A stretch of 64,000 bases of DNA from Mesorhizobium ventifaucium (GTDB lineage: Bacteria; Pseudomonadota; Alphaproteobacteria; Rhizobiales; Rhizobiaceae): contig NZ_CAKXZS010000014.1 of NCBI RefSeq assembly GCF_935822925.1, positions 150,786 through 214,785 of the forward strand, in the 5' to 3' direction. The notes beneath the pieces are model-generated. The model worked only from the letters and a program-made list of their open reading frames with translations. It did not search any database and had not been told where the DNA came from. Shown piece after piece: positions 19,791 to 27,451 of this stretch (positions are counted from its first letter, which is position 1; each line of letters starts with the position of its first letter). A program made the translations under genes and the position numbers.

Positions 19791-20822
19791 ATGAACAAAT
19801 TCACCCCAGCAAAGCCTGCCGGCGCGCGCAGCGTCGACGAGATCACCGGCAGCCGCCGTTTGCGGCGCATGCGCAAGGCCGACTGGTCGCGCCGTCTCGT
19901 GCAGGAGAACCGGCTCTCCGTCGACGATCTGATCTGGCCGATCTTCGTCGTCGATGGGAAGAAGATCCGTGAACCGATCGCCGCCATGCCTGGTGTCTTC
20001 CGCCTGTCGCTCGACCTTGCCGTCAAGGAGGCCGAGCGCGCGGCAAAGCTCGGCATTCCGGCGATCGCCACCTTTCCCAATGTCGAGCTCGGCCTGCGCG
20101 ACCAAACCGGCTCGCACATCCTCGATCCGGAAAACGTCATCAACCGCGCCACGCGCGCCATCAAGCACGCGGTGCCCGAGATCGGCATCATCACCGATGC
20201 GGCGCTCGATCCCTTCACCTCGCACGGCCACGACGGCATCTTGCGCGACGGCATCATCGTCAACGACCAGACCGTGGAGCAGGTCACGGCGGCTGCCGTC
20301 ATCCAGGCTTCGGCCGGCGCAGATATCATCGCCCCTTCCGACATGATGGATGGCCGCATCGGCGCCATCCGCGATGCGCTCGACGCCAATGGTTTTCAGG
20401 ATGTGGCGATCATGTCATACGCGACGAAATTCGCTTCCGCCTTCTACGGACCCTATCGCGAGGCGGTCGGCACCGCCGGCCTGCTCAAGGGCGACAAGAA
20501 GACTTATTATCTCGACCACGCCAATTCCGACGAGGCCGTGCGCGAGGCCGAACAGGATCTCGCCGAGGGCGCCGACATGCTGATGGTCAAGCCCGGCCTG
20601 CCCTATCTCGACATCATCCGCAGGCTGAAGGACGAATTCCGGATGCCGACCTTCGCCTATCAAGTGTCGGGCGAATATTCGATGATCAAGGCGGCCGCCG
20701 CCAATGGCTGGATCGACGGCGACAAGGCGATGCTGGAATCGCTGCTCGCCTTCAAGCGCGCCGGCTGCGACGGCATGCTCACCTATTTCGCGCCTGAAGT
20801 GGCGGCGATGCTGAAGGGATAG
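19791..20822 (+). CDS. hemB: Delta-aminolevulinic acid dehydratase (porphobilinogen synthase)
   Basis: The 343-residue enzyme condenses two 5-aminolevulinate molecules to porphobilinogen in haem synthesis. Schiff-base lysines are K213 (SYATKFASAFYGP) and K267 (MVKPGLPYLDI). The zinc-cysteine cluster is replaced by DAALDPFTSHGHDG (136-149), the metal-site form of Mg-type alphaproteobacterial enzymes. GGAG precedes the start at 19791; an upstream in-frame extension lacks family similarity. It is divergently oriented from the hydrolase at 18542-19585. Confidence 0.96.
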   Translation: MNKFTPAKPAGARSVDEITGSRRLRRMRKADWSRRLVQENRLSVDDLIWPIFVVDGKKIREPIAAMPGVFRLSLDLAVKEAERAAKLGIPAIATFPNVELGLRDQTGSHILDPENVINRATRAIKHAVPEIGIITDAALDPFTSHGHDGILRDGIIVNDQTVEQVTAAAVIQASAGADIIAPSDMMDGRIGAIRDALDANGFQDVAIMSYATKFASAFYGPYREAVGTAGLLKGDKKTYYLDHANSDEAVREAEQDLAEGADMLMVKPGLPYLDIIRRLKDEFRMPTFAYQVSGEYSMIKAAAANGWIDGDKAMLESLLAFKRAGCDGMLTYFAPEVAAMLKG

Positions 20823-20885
20823 GCACATCTGTAGCGCCTAGCAAATCTCCAACGTTGCAGAATGCGAGCCGAAGTTGCGGCCAGC

Positions 20886-20945
20886 CCCCTTCGCCCCGTC
20901 ACTATACGGGGAGAAGGTGCCGGCAGGCGGATGAGGGGCGGCGCC
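20886..20945. repeat. Short intergenic repeat, type B
   Basis: The copy contains CCCCGTCACTATACGGGGAGAAGG flanked by CAGCCCCCTT and GCCGGCAGGCGGATGAGGGGC. It matches the ends of the longer type B repeats without their internal segment. Confidence 0.75.
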
Positions 20946-21101
20946 AACATCGACAATTGCTCATCTCAACACGTGTCGAAGCTTCTTTTACTGAATTCCT
21001 GGCGGCCGCCTGCCACCTCCGCCTCTAGAACACCGCTTGCATAATGCAATCAGTCCAACTAAAACAACTGCTTGCATTTCACAACTGGCTTAGAGGTCCT
21101 C

Positions 21102-21747
21102 ATGTCCAAGCTTCGCGTCAACGCTTTCACCGTGTCTATCGACGGCTTCGGAGCCGGTCCCGACCAAGACCTGAAAGAACCGCTGGGCGTCGGCGGGGAA
21201 GCCCTGCACACATGGATGTTCGGCACCCGAACCTTCCGCAACATGTCCGGCGAAGATGACGGGACCACGGATACCGACGACGCGTTCGTAACGCGCAGCT
21301 TCGAAAACATTGGCGCGTGGATCATGGGCCGCAACATGTTCGGGCCGATCCGCGGGCCTTGGCCCGATGACACCTGGAACGGCTGGTGGGGAGACAATCC
21401 GCCCTACCATGTGCCGGTCTTCGTGCTCACCCACCATCCGCGCGATCCTCTCGTCATGGAGGGCGGCACCACCTTCCATTTTGTGACCGACGGCATTCAC
21501 TCAGCGCTGGAAAAGGCGAAAGCAGCGGCTGACGGCAAGGATGTCCGGCTCGGCGGCGGCGTCGCCACGATCCGGCAATATCTTAGGGATAAAGCTCATC
21601 GACGACATGCATCTGGCGATATCGCCGATGCTGCTCGGCTCAGGCGAGAACCTTTTTGCCGGCATCGACATGCCTGGGCTCGGCTACCGGTGTAGCGAGC
21701 AGGTCGCGACGCCGAATGCCACGCATGTCATCATTGAGGGGGTGTAG
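21102..21747 (+). pseudogene. RibD/dihydrofolate reductase-like protein, frameshifted
   Basis: This looks like a 214-residue dihydrofolate-reductase/RibD C-terminal-fold protein (YyaP type), an NADPH oxidoreductase of unknown substrate. The start MSKLRVNAFTVSIDG at 21102 has GAGG upstream. The family pattern is clear up to LGGGVATIRQYLRD, then continues in the next frame as KLIDDMHLAISPMLLGSG, ending at 21747. Removing one A from the AAA at 21591-21593 restores one open frame. It is either a recent single-base insertion or a sequencing error. Confidence 0.8.
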
Positions 21748-21790
21748 TCGCAGGGATTGTTGTCTGCACCGCTGCTGCGCGCTCAGAAGT

Positions 21791-22036
21791 AACGGCATGG
21801 ATCCTAGGGTCTGCGCTCCGCTTCGCGTTCGCTTCGCCCTAGGATGACGAACGGGGAGTGTTGTTTCAGCCAATCTCGAAGGTTTGTGATATGCCATCAA
21901 CCGCCGCCCGCTACGTGGTGACGCAATTGCCAATCTTCACCATCCGCGATTGGCCTTAAGCCACCACGCCTTCGTCATCCTTGGGCGAAGCAGGAGCGAA
22001 GCGACGTAGCGAAGACCCTAGGATCCATGCCGTTAC
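21791..22036. repeat. Inverted pair of dispersed repeats, type F
   Basis: Two copies face each other at 21791-21850 and 21971-22036. Each carries CGGCATGGATCCTAGGGTCT, a GCTTCGC-rich centre and CCTAGGATGACGAA. They enclose a 120-base spacer with no gene. A third copy is at 63030-63096. The pair fills the gap between the frameshifted reductase gene and ppk2. Confidence 0.85.
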
Positions 22037-22101
22037 AGTGGTCGAAGGGCGCAGCGCGGCGCAGGAAGTGCGGCGAGCTCAGCGGTAATCCGAAAGCAAC
22101 G

Positions 22102-23022
22102 TCAATACTTCTCCGGCACATACAGCTCACGCGGCAGCACCTGGCGCTCGTATTCGGGATTGAAGACGCGATCGGGCAGCGTGATCTCTTCGTGCGGCAC
22201 TTCCTCATAAGGCATCTGCTTGAGGAGATGATCGATGCAGTTCAGCCGCGCCCGCTTCTTGTCGTTGCCTTCGACGATGAACCAGGGGGCTTCGGGAATG
22301 TTGGTGCGGGCGAACGTCTCTTCCTTGGCCTTGGTGTACTGCTCCCACCGTACGCGCGACTGCAGGTCCATCGGCGACAGCTTCCACTGCTTCATCGGAT
22401 CGTGGATGCGCATCTGGAAACGCATCTGCTGCTCCTCGTCGGTGATGGAGAACCAGTATTTGACCAGCGTGATGCCGGAGCGGACCAGCATGCGCTCGAA
22501 CTCCGGCACGTCGCGAAAAAACTTCTCGACCTGATCCGGTTCGGCAAATCCCATCACCCTTTCGACGCCGGAGCGGTTGTACCAGGAGCGGTCGAACAGC
22601 ACGATCTCGCCGCCTGCCGGCAGATGCGGGACGTAGCGCTGGAAATACCATTGCGACTTCTCGCGCTCGGTCGGCGCCGGAAGTGCTACGACGCGGCAGA
22701 TGCGCGGATTGAGCCGTTGGGTGATGCGCTTGATGACGCCGCCCTTGCCGGCCGAATCGCGGCCCTCGAAAATCACCACCAGCTTCTTCTTGTGATATGC
22801 CACCCAGGACTGCAGCTTGATCAATTCGGATTGCAGCGTGATCAGGTCGCGAAAATATTGCTGGCGATCCATCGAGGGCGGATGCGCCTTCTTGTAGATT
22901 TTGGCGATCTCCAGCGATAGCGCCGGTTCCGACATTTCCAGCTCGTAATCTTCGTCGAGCGTGTCGGCGAGCTCCGCTTCCAGCCAGTCCTTGGCAGGAG
23001 AATTCTGTTTTGCTTCGGTCAT
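22102..23022 (-). CDS. ppk2: Polyphosphate kinase 2
   Basis: The 306-residue P-loop kinase transfers phosphate between polyphosphate and nucleotides, typically making GTP or ATP from NDP. Walker A is FEGRDSAGKGG (85-95), the Walker B/lid region is FDRSWYNRSGVERVMGF (143-159), and the C-terminal APWFIVEGNDKKRAR segment is a PPK2 hallmark. Size is that of the single-domain class I enzymes. It stands alone; ppx at 50.4 kb is the opposing exopolyphosphatase type. Confidence 0.93.
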   Translation of the reverse strand: MTEAKQNSPAKDWLEAELADTLDEDYELEMSEPALSLEIAKIYKKAHPPSMDRQQYFRDLITLQSELIKLQSWVAYHKKKLVVIFEGRDSAGKGGVIKRITQRLNPRICRVVALPAPTEREKSQWYFQRYVPHLPAGGEIVLFDRSWYNRSGVERVMGFAEPDQVEKFFRDVPEFERMLVRSGITLVKYWFSITDEEQQMRFQMRIHDPMKQWKLSPMDLQSRVRWEQYTKAKEETFARTNIPEAPWFIVEGNDKKRARLNCIDHLLKQMPYEEVPHEEITLPDRVFNPEYERQVLPRELYVPEKY

Positions 23023-23279
23023 TTATGCTGCTCCGCGTGCACGCCCGTGTCGGCGTCCGGCCTGCCGGCCAAGAACGAACACCTTGAGCCGACTGCATAC
23101 AGGCCGGCAATGACGGTTTTATTGCAGCCGGCCTATGTGCCGGTCGCGCAAATCCGTGAGATGTGATCGATCAGCCTCCATGGCATGCACGACAAGCGGC
23201 TCGAATTATCCTACAAATGCCAGGCTCCTTTGGGCAGCCTTCGAAGCAGCCCTTCTCAACGCAATTGCGAGGATCTGAT

Positions 23280-24323
23280 ATGGAATACCGCACACTCGGC
23301 CGTTCCGGGCTGAAGGTTTCGACGCTGACCATGGGCACCATGACCTTCGGCGGCGCCGGCGCATTTTCAGCGGTCGGCAAGACCGATCTCGACGAGGCGC
23401 GCCGGATGATCGACCTCTGCATCGATTCCGGCATCAATCTCATCGACACCGCCAATGTCTATTCGAACGGGCTGTCGGAAGAGATGATCGGCGATGCGCT
23501 CGGCGGCAAACGCAAGGGAGATGTGCTGATCGCCTCCAAGGGGCGTATGCGGATCGGTACCGGCCCCAACGACGAAGGGCTGTCGCGCTACCATCTGATC
23601 CGCGAGTGCGAGAAGAGCCTGAAACGCCTCAGGACCGACGTCATCGACATCTATTTTCTGCACGAATGGGACGGCACGACGCCGCTCGAAGAGACCATCG
23701 CCGCGCTCGACACGCTCGTCAGCCAGGGCAAGGTCCGCTATGTCGGCTGTTCCAACTATTCCGGCTGGCAAGTGATGAAGGCGCTGGGGATCAGCGACCG
23801 CCAACACCAGCCGCGCTTCGTCACCCAGCAGATCCACTACACGCTGGAGGCGCGCGAAGCCGAATATGAATTGCTGCCGATCTCGGTCGACCAGGGGCTT
23901 GGCGTGCTGGTGTGGAGTCCGCTCGCCGGTGGACTGCTGTCCGGCAAATACAACCGCGACCAGGCCACCGCCCGCCAGCTCAGCGGGTGGACTGAACCGC
24001 CGATCCGCGACGAGGACCGGCTGTGGCGGATCGTCGACGTGCTTGCCCATATCGGCAACAACCATGGCGTGTCGGCGGCGCAGGTGGCGCTTGCCTGGCT
24101 GCTCGGCCGGCCGGCCATTAGCTCGCTGGTGATCGGCGGACGGACCGAAGCGCAGTTCAAGGACAACATCGCCGCCGCCAGCCTGGTGCTGACCAGCGAA
24201 GAGCGCGCACGCCTCGACGCTGTCAGCCGCCCGCCGGTTCTCTACCCCTATTGGCACCAGCAATTCACGGCAAAAGACCGGTTTGGTCCGGCCGATCTGG
24301 TTCTTGACCGGGACGATATCTGA
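23280..24323 (+). CDS. Aldo/keto reductase
   Basis: The 347-residue NADPH-dependent oxidoreductase has the TIM-barrel tetrad D56, Y61, K87 and H128 (IDTANVYSNGLSE, IASKGRM, YFLHEWDG). The ending SSLVIGGRTEAQFKDNI is the cofactor-binding part. The closest general type is the AKR subfamily of YajO/Tas-like enzymes, whose natural substrates are often unknown. The start at 23280 has AGGA upstream. It is monocistronic. Confidence 0.9.
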   Translation: MEYRTLGRSGLKVSTLTMGTMTFGGAGAFSAVGKTDLDEARRMIDLCIDSGINLIDTANVYSNGLSEEMIGDALGGKRKGDVLIASKGRMRIGTGPNDEGLSRYHLIRECEKSLKRLRTDVIDIYFLHEWDGTTPLEETIAALDTLVSQGKVRYVGCSNYSGWQVMKALGISDRQHQPRFVTQQIHYTLEAREAEYELLPISVDQGLGVLVWSPLAGGLLSGKYNRDQATARQLSGWTEPPIRDEDRLWRIVDVLAHIGNNHGVSAAQVALAWLLGRPAISSLVIGGRTEAQFKDNIAAASLVLTSEERARLDAVSRPPVLYPYWHQQFTAKDRFGPADLVLDRDDI

Positions 24324-24480
24324 CAACGATCCGGATCAGGTCGAAGGTCGCCGCCGGCGGACCCGTGTTCAGCCGGCCTGCCGGCTAACTATGGAGCCGA
24401 TCGCCCTTTGCGGTGTTGTGTTTGGAGCTCAATGCTCCTAGGCAGGGCTAAGAACCTTTGGGATTGTGAAAGGAAGAGAT

Positions 24481-24645
24481 ATGGCGCGAGCACCGAACTA
24501 CGGCCAGGAACGCAAGGAACGCGACCGGCAGAAGGCTGCCAAGAAGGCGGAAAAGCAAGCGGCCAAGGTCGCAGCCAAGGAACGTTCGAAGCCCGAAGAC
24601 GAGACCACGTCCGAGACCGAAACGGAAACGGAAACCGCAGAGTAA
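24481..24645 (+). CDS. Small charged protein, conserved in rhizobia
   Basis: The 54-residue protein is extremely rich in lysine, arginine, glutamate and alanine (MARAPNYGQERKERDRQKAA at the start), ending in an acidic Glu/Thr-rich tail. AGGAAG precedes the ATG at a good distance. Its middle is predicted helical or disordered. I recall similar short proteins in other Hyphomicrobiales, without known function. It lies just after the aldo/keto reductase and just before a type B repeat. Confidence 0.75.
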   Translation: MARAPNYGQERKERDRQKAAKKAEKQAAKVAAKERSKPEDETTSETETETETAE

Positions 24646-24667
24646 ACTGCAGGGCATCGCTTCATAG

Positions 24668-24825
24668 TGACGGCGAGAAGGGATCTGGCCGCAACCTTGG
24701 CGCGCTTTCTGCAACGCTGCAGATTGGCGAAACCCTTGGTACAGGCCCCTTTCTGCCCGTCACTATACAGTCACTATACGGGGAGAAATGCCCGGCAAGG
24801 CAATGAGAGGGCAGCGCAAGCTGAA
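24668..24825. repeat. Long intergenic repeat, type B
   Basis: The copy includes GGCGAGAAGGGATCTGGCC, TTGCAACGCTG.AGATTGGCGAAA and CCGTCACTATACGGGGAGAAATGCCCGG. Near its centre GTCACTATAC is duplicated in tandem (24765-24780), a difference from the other copies. Confidence 0.8.
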
Positions 24826-24887
24826 GCGATTGCCCCTAAGGTAAAAGCGCATCCGGCCCGCGAAGCGGATCAGATTTCGCTGCGTCT

Positions 24888-25145
24888 TCAGGCCGGCGCC
24901 TTGTCGCTGACGAAAACGTTCACCTCGCGCGCGGCGGCAATGAAGGCGCGCCTTGCGGTCATCGCCGGTTTGTCGCCGGCCAGCGCATCATGGCAGGCCT
25001 GCAGCGCTTCGCGATGCTTGGGACTGCGCTTGCCGGGCCAGTTGTTGAGGAGGTAATCGGAAGCCTCGCGGGCGGTCCGCAAGAGCTGAGTGCCTCCCGC
25101 CGCGCCCTTGACGGTCACGGGTGTTTCAAATCGGTTGTTTTCCAT
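24888..25145 (-). CDS. DUF982 domain protein
   Basis: The 85-residue protein fits the DUF982 pattern found in rhizobia: FETPVTV near the start, ASDYLLNNWPGKRSPKHREALQ in the middle, and ARRAFIAAAREVNVFV near the end. Function is unknown. The upstream ribosome-binding sequence is weak (GAGCGGCG). It is divergent from the MFS gene at 25262. Confidence 0.75.
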   Translation of the reverse strand: MENNRFETPVTVKGAAGGTQLLRTAREASDYLLNNWPGKRSPKHREALQACHDALAGDKPAMTARRAFIAAAREVNVFVSDKAPA

Positions 25146-25261
25146 CGCCGCTCTTACGCCATCGGCGCTCGCGAAGCGAGGGCGAAAGTAGTTGCCTCGG
25201 CAATCACGCCGCGACGACGGCGAATTCCCTGGCCCGCAGAACTGGCCGCACAGGACACGAC

Positions 25262-26521
25262 ATGCCGCAAGACGCCACCCCTGCCACCCAAGGCGCCCAC
25301 AATATCCATTGGCGCCGCAATCTCGCCGTGTGCTTTGCCGGCTCGTTCAGCACGCTTGTCGCCATGACCTTGCTGTTGCCCTTCCTGCCGCTTTATGTCG
25401 AGCAGCTGGGCGCCGAGGGCCACGCGGCTGTTGTGCAGTGGTCCGGCATCGCCTATGGCGCGACCTTCTTCGCCGCCGCGCTGGTCGCGCCGCTGTGGGG
25501 ACGGCTTGGCGACCGCTACGGCCGCAAGCTGATGCTGGTGCGCGCCAGTTTCGGCATGGCCGTCTGCATGTCGCTGACCGGCATGGTGGAGACCGTCTGG
25601 CAATTGGTGCTGCTACGCCTGCTGATCGGTTTCGCCGGTGGCTATTCCTCGGGCTCGACCATTCTCGTCGCCATGCAGACGCCGAAGGAGCGGTCGGGCT
25701 GGGCGCTCGGCGTGCTGTCGGCCGGCATCACCGGCGGCGCTCTCGTCGGTCCCTTGCTCGGCGGCGCGCTGCCGCCCTTGGTCGGCATCCGCGCCACCTT
25801 CCTGGTCGCTGGCGGCGTCATTTTCCTGGCGTTCCTGGCAACGACTTTTCTCATCAAGGAGAACCCTCGACCGGCAACCGACAAATCAGCATCGACTGAG
25901 AAACCGAAAGGCGGCTGGTCGCAAATCCCGGACAAGCGCCCGATCGTCGCTATGCTGGTGACCGGCACGCTGCTGAGCTTCGCCACCATGTCGGTCGAGC
26001 CGATCATCGCGGTCTATGTGCAACAGATCATTGAGGACCAAAGCCTGCTAACGCTGACCTCCGGCATCGTCATGTCGGCGGCGGCACTTGGCGCCATCCT
26101 GTCGGCCTCGCGTCTCGGCAAGCTCGCCGACCGCGTCGGTCACTGGAACGTCATCATAGCGGCGCTTGCCGTCTCGGCGCTGCTGCTGATCCCTCAGGCT
26201 TTCGTCACGCAGGGCTGGCAGCTCGTCGGCCTGCGTTTCCTGATGGGACTGGCGCTTGGCGGCCTCTTGCCCTGCATCACCAGCGTCATCCGCCACAATG
26301 TCCCGGACGGCGTCGGCGGCAATGTGCTCGGTCTGTCGATCTCGGCGCAGTATGTCGGACAGGTTGCCGGCCCGCTGCTCGGCGGCTTCGTCGGCGGTCA
26401 TTTCGGCATGCGCGCGGTGTTTCTCGGCACGTCCGTGCTGATGGCGGGCGGAGCGGCGTATAATTGGCTGGTCCAGTCGCGCCGCGCACGCGACATGCTG
26501 GTGCAGGCGGGCAAATCCTGA
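25262..26521 (+). CDS. MFS multidrug-type exporter (MdtG-like)
   Basis: The 419-residue protein has 12 hydrophobic segments. Motif A is intact as GRLGDRYGRKLMLV after helix 2, and a second version (GKLADRVGHWNV) follows helix 8. The form is that of DHA1 drug exporters such as MdtG. AGGAC precedes the start; longer in-frame readings are not supported. The DUF423 gene follows 34 bases after its stop, so the two may be co-transcribed. Confidence 0.88.
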   Translation: MPQDATPATQGAHNIHWRRNLAVCFAGSFSTLVAMTLLLPFLPLYVEQLGAEGHAAVVQWSGIAYGATFFAAALVAPLWGRLGDRYGRKLMLVRASFGMAVCMSLTGMVETVWQLVLLRLLIGFAGGYSSGSTILVAMQTPKERSGWALGVLSAGITGGALVGPLLGGALPPLVGIRATFLVAGGVIFLAFLATTFLIKENPRPATDKSASTEKPKGGWSQIPDKRPIVAMLVTGTLLSFATMSVEPIIAVYVQQIIEDQSLLTLTSGIVMSAAALGAILSASRLGKLADRVGHWNVIIAALAVSALLLIPQAFVTQGWQLVGLRFLMGLALGGLLPCITSVIRHNVPDGVGGNVLGLSISAQYVGQVAGPLLGGFVGGHFGMRAVFLGTSVLMAGGAAYNWLVQSRRARDMLVQAGKS

Positions 26522-26555
26522 CACCGTTTGCGGGCCACTTCACGGAGTCCACGAC

Positions 26556-26930
26556 ATGAGCACGGCCGACCACCCAGCAAGCGGCAGCGGCCGCATCCTC
26601 GTTTTCACCGGCGGCCTGTGCGGCGCGGCCGGTGTGGCGCTTTCTGCCGCGGAAGCACATCTGGGCGGCGTTTTCGTCGGCACGGTCGCGTCCTTCCTTC
26701 TTATGCATGCACCGGTCTTTCTTACCGCCGGCCTCGTCGGCGCAAACCGGATGCTAAGTACCGCAAGCCTTATTCTTCTCGTCGGGCTTGTCTTGTTCTC
26801 AGGCGATCTGCTTGCCCGCGACTTCCTCGGCTCGCGGCTTTTTTCGATGTCGGCGCCGATCGGCGGCACCTTGCTCATCGCCGGCTGGCTGGCGGTTGCA
26901 GCCTCGGCGCTGGTGCGCCCGCGCTCCTGA
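26556..26930 (+). CDS. DUF423 membrane protein
   Basis: The 124-residue protein has about four hydrophobic helices with the glycine-rich start RILVFTGGLCGAAGVALSAAEAH and the late SAPIGGTLLIAGWLAVAA, the DUF423 (YgdD-like) pattern. Function is unknown. GGAG precedes the start. It is likely in an operon with the preceding exporter. Confidence 0.85.
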   Translation: MSTADHPASGSGRILVFTGGLCGAAGVALSAAEAHLGGVFVGTVASFLLMHAPVFLTAGLVGANRMLSTASLILLVGLVLFSGDLLARDFLGSRLFSMSAPIGGTLLIAGWLAVAASALVRPRS

Positions 26931-26962
26931 GGCCGCCGGATTCGGCTTCCGCCAAACGACGG

Positions 26963-27127
26963 TCAGTCAGACGATGGCCACTCTTGCCTGCGTTCTGGCC
27001 GGACCGGCAGGTCGCGATTGCGTGCCGCCGGCTTGGCCAGGCGCCGCCGCTCCGGCCTGTCGATGGCCGGCGAGATGCCCCAATAGTTGCGATAAATCTC
27101 TTCGAACAGATGATTGATCGGGTGCAT
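26963..27127 (-). CDS. Micro-gene A of a LacI-linked paralogous pair
   Basis: This reading frame encodes 54 residues starting MHPINHLFEEIYRNYWG, followed by a basic, proline- and arginine-rich tail. AGGAAG lies eight bases before the ATG. It shares 12 of the first 16 residues with micro-gene B (27195-27338), while the tails diverge, the pattern of true paralogous proteins. An operator-like palindrome stands 27 bases upstream. I do not recognise a family; no signal peptide or membrane helix is evident. Confidence 0.65.
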   Translation of the reverse strand: MHPINHLFEEIYRNYWGISPAIDRPERRRLAKPAARNRDLPVRPERRQEWPSSD

Positions 27128-27153
27128 TGCTCAGCTTCCTTTTGCGATTGAGA

Positions 27154-27167
27154 TTGAATCGATCCAA
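27154..27167. promoter_or_regulatory. LacI-type operator O1
   Basis: TTGAATCGATCCAA is a near-perfect 14-bp palindrome centred on ATCGAT; flanking bases extend it to ATTG...CAAT. It sits just upstream of micro-gene A. It is identical in sequence to O3 and the reverse complement of O2. Confidence 0.75.
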
Positions 27168-27194
27168 TCGACACGCCCGAAAATGCCGTGCCGA

Positions 27195-27338
27195 TCAGGT
27201 CCGCTTGCGCTCCACGAGAAAACGCAGATCGCGGATCCACGGGCCGGCGCTGCCGCGACGCGTCCGGGTCACCGCCTTCGAAATTATGCTCCAGTCGTTG
27301 CGATAGATGTCTTCGAACAGATAGTTGACGGGGTGCAT
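27195..27338 (-). CDS. Micro-gene B of a LacI-linked paralogous pair
   Basis: This reading frame encodes 47 residues starting MHPVNYLFEDIYRNDWS, with a basic tail (VTRTRRGS, ERKRT). GGAAGGAG lies about seven bases upstream of the ATG. Its N-terminal 16 residues match micro-gene A at 12 positions. The operator O2 is 18 bases upstream of the start, where promoter or leader sequence must lie. It is transcribed divergently from lacI. The function is unknown. Confidence 0.65.
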   Translation of the reverse strand: MHPVNYLFEDIYRNDWSIISKAVTRTRRGSAGPWIRDLRFLVERKRT

Positions 27339-27355
27339 GGCTCGCTCCTTCCCAA

Positions 27356-27369
27356 TTGGATCGATTCAA
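27356..27369. promoter_or_regulatory. LacI-type operator O2
   Basis: TTGGATCGATTCAA is the exact reverse complement of O1 and O3. It lies in the divergent region between micro-gene B and the lacI-type gene, 49 bases centre-to-centre from O3. Confidence 0.78.
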
Positions 27370-27404
27370 AACTAGGCTTGGACCGCGCTGATGTCAAGCA
27401 AAAT

Positions 27405-27418
27405 TTGAATCGATCCAA
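27405..27418. promoter_or_regulatory. LacI-type operator O3
   Basis: TTGAATCGATCCAA lies 34 bases before the LacI-type regulator start, so it is well placed for autoregulation. Together with O2 it brackets the divergent promoters. Confidence 0.78.
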
Positions 27419-27451
27419 CAAAGATGCTAGGTAGCCAGCTGGAGGCAGAAA

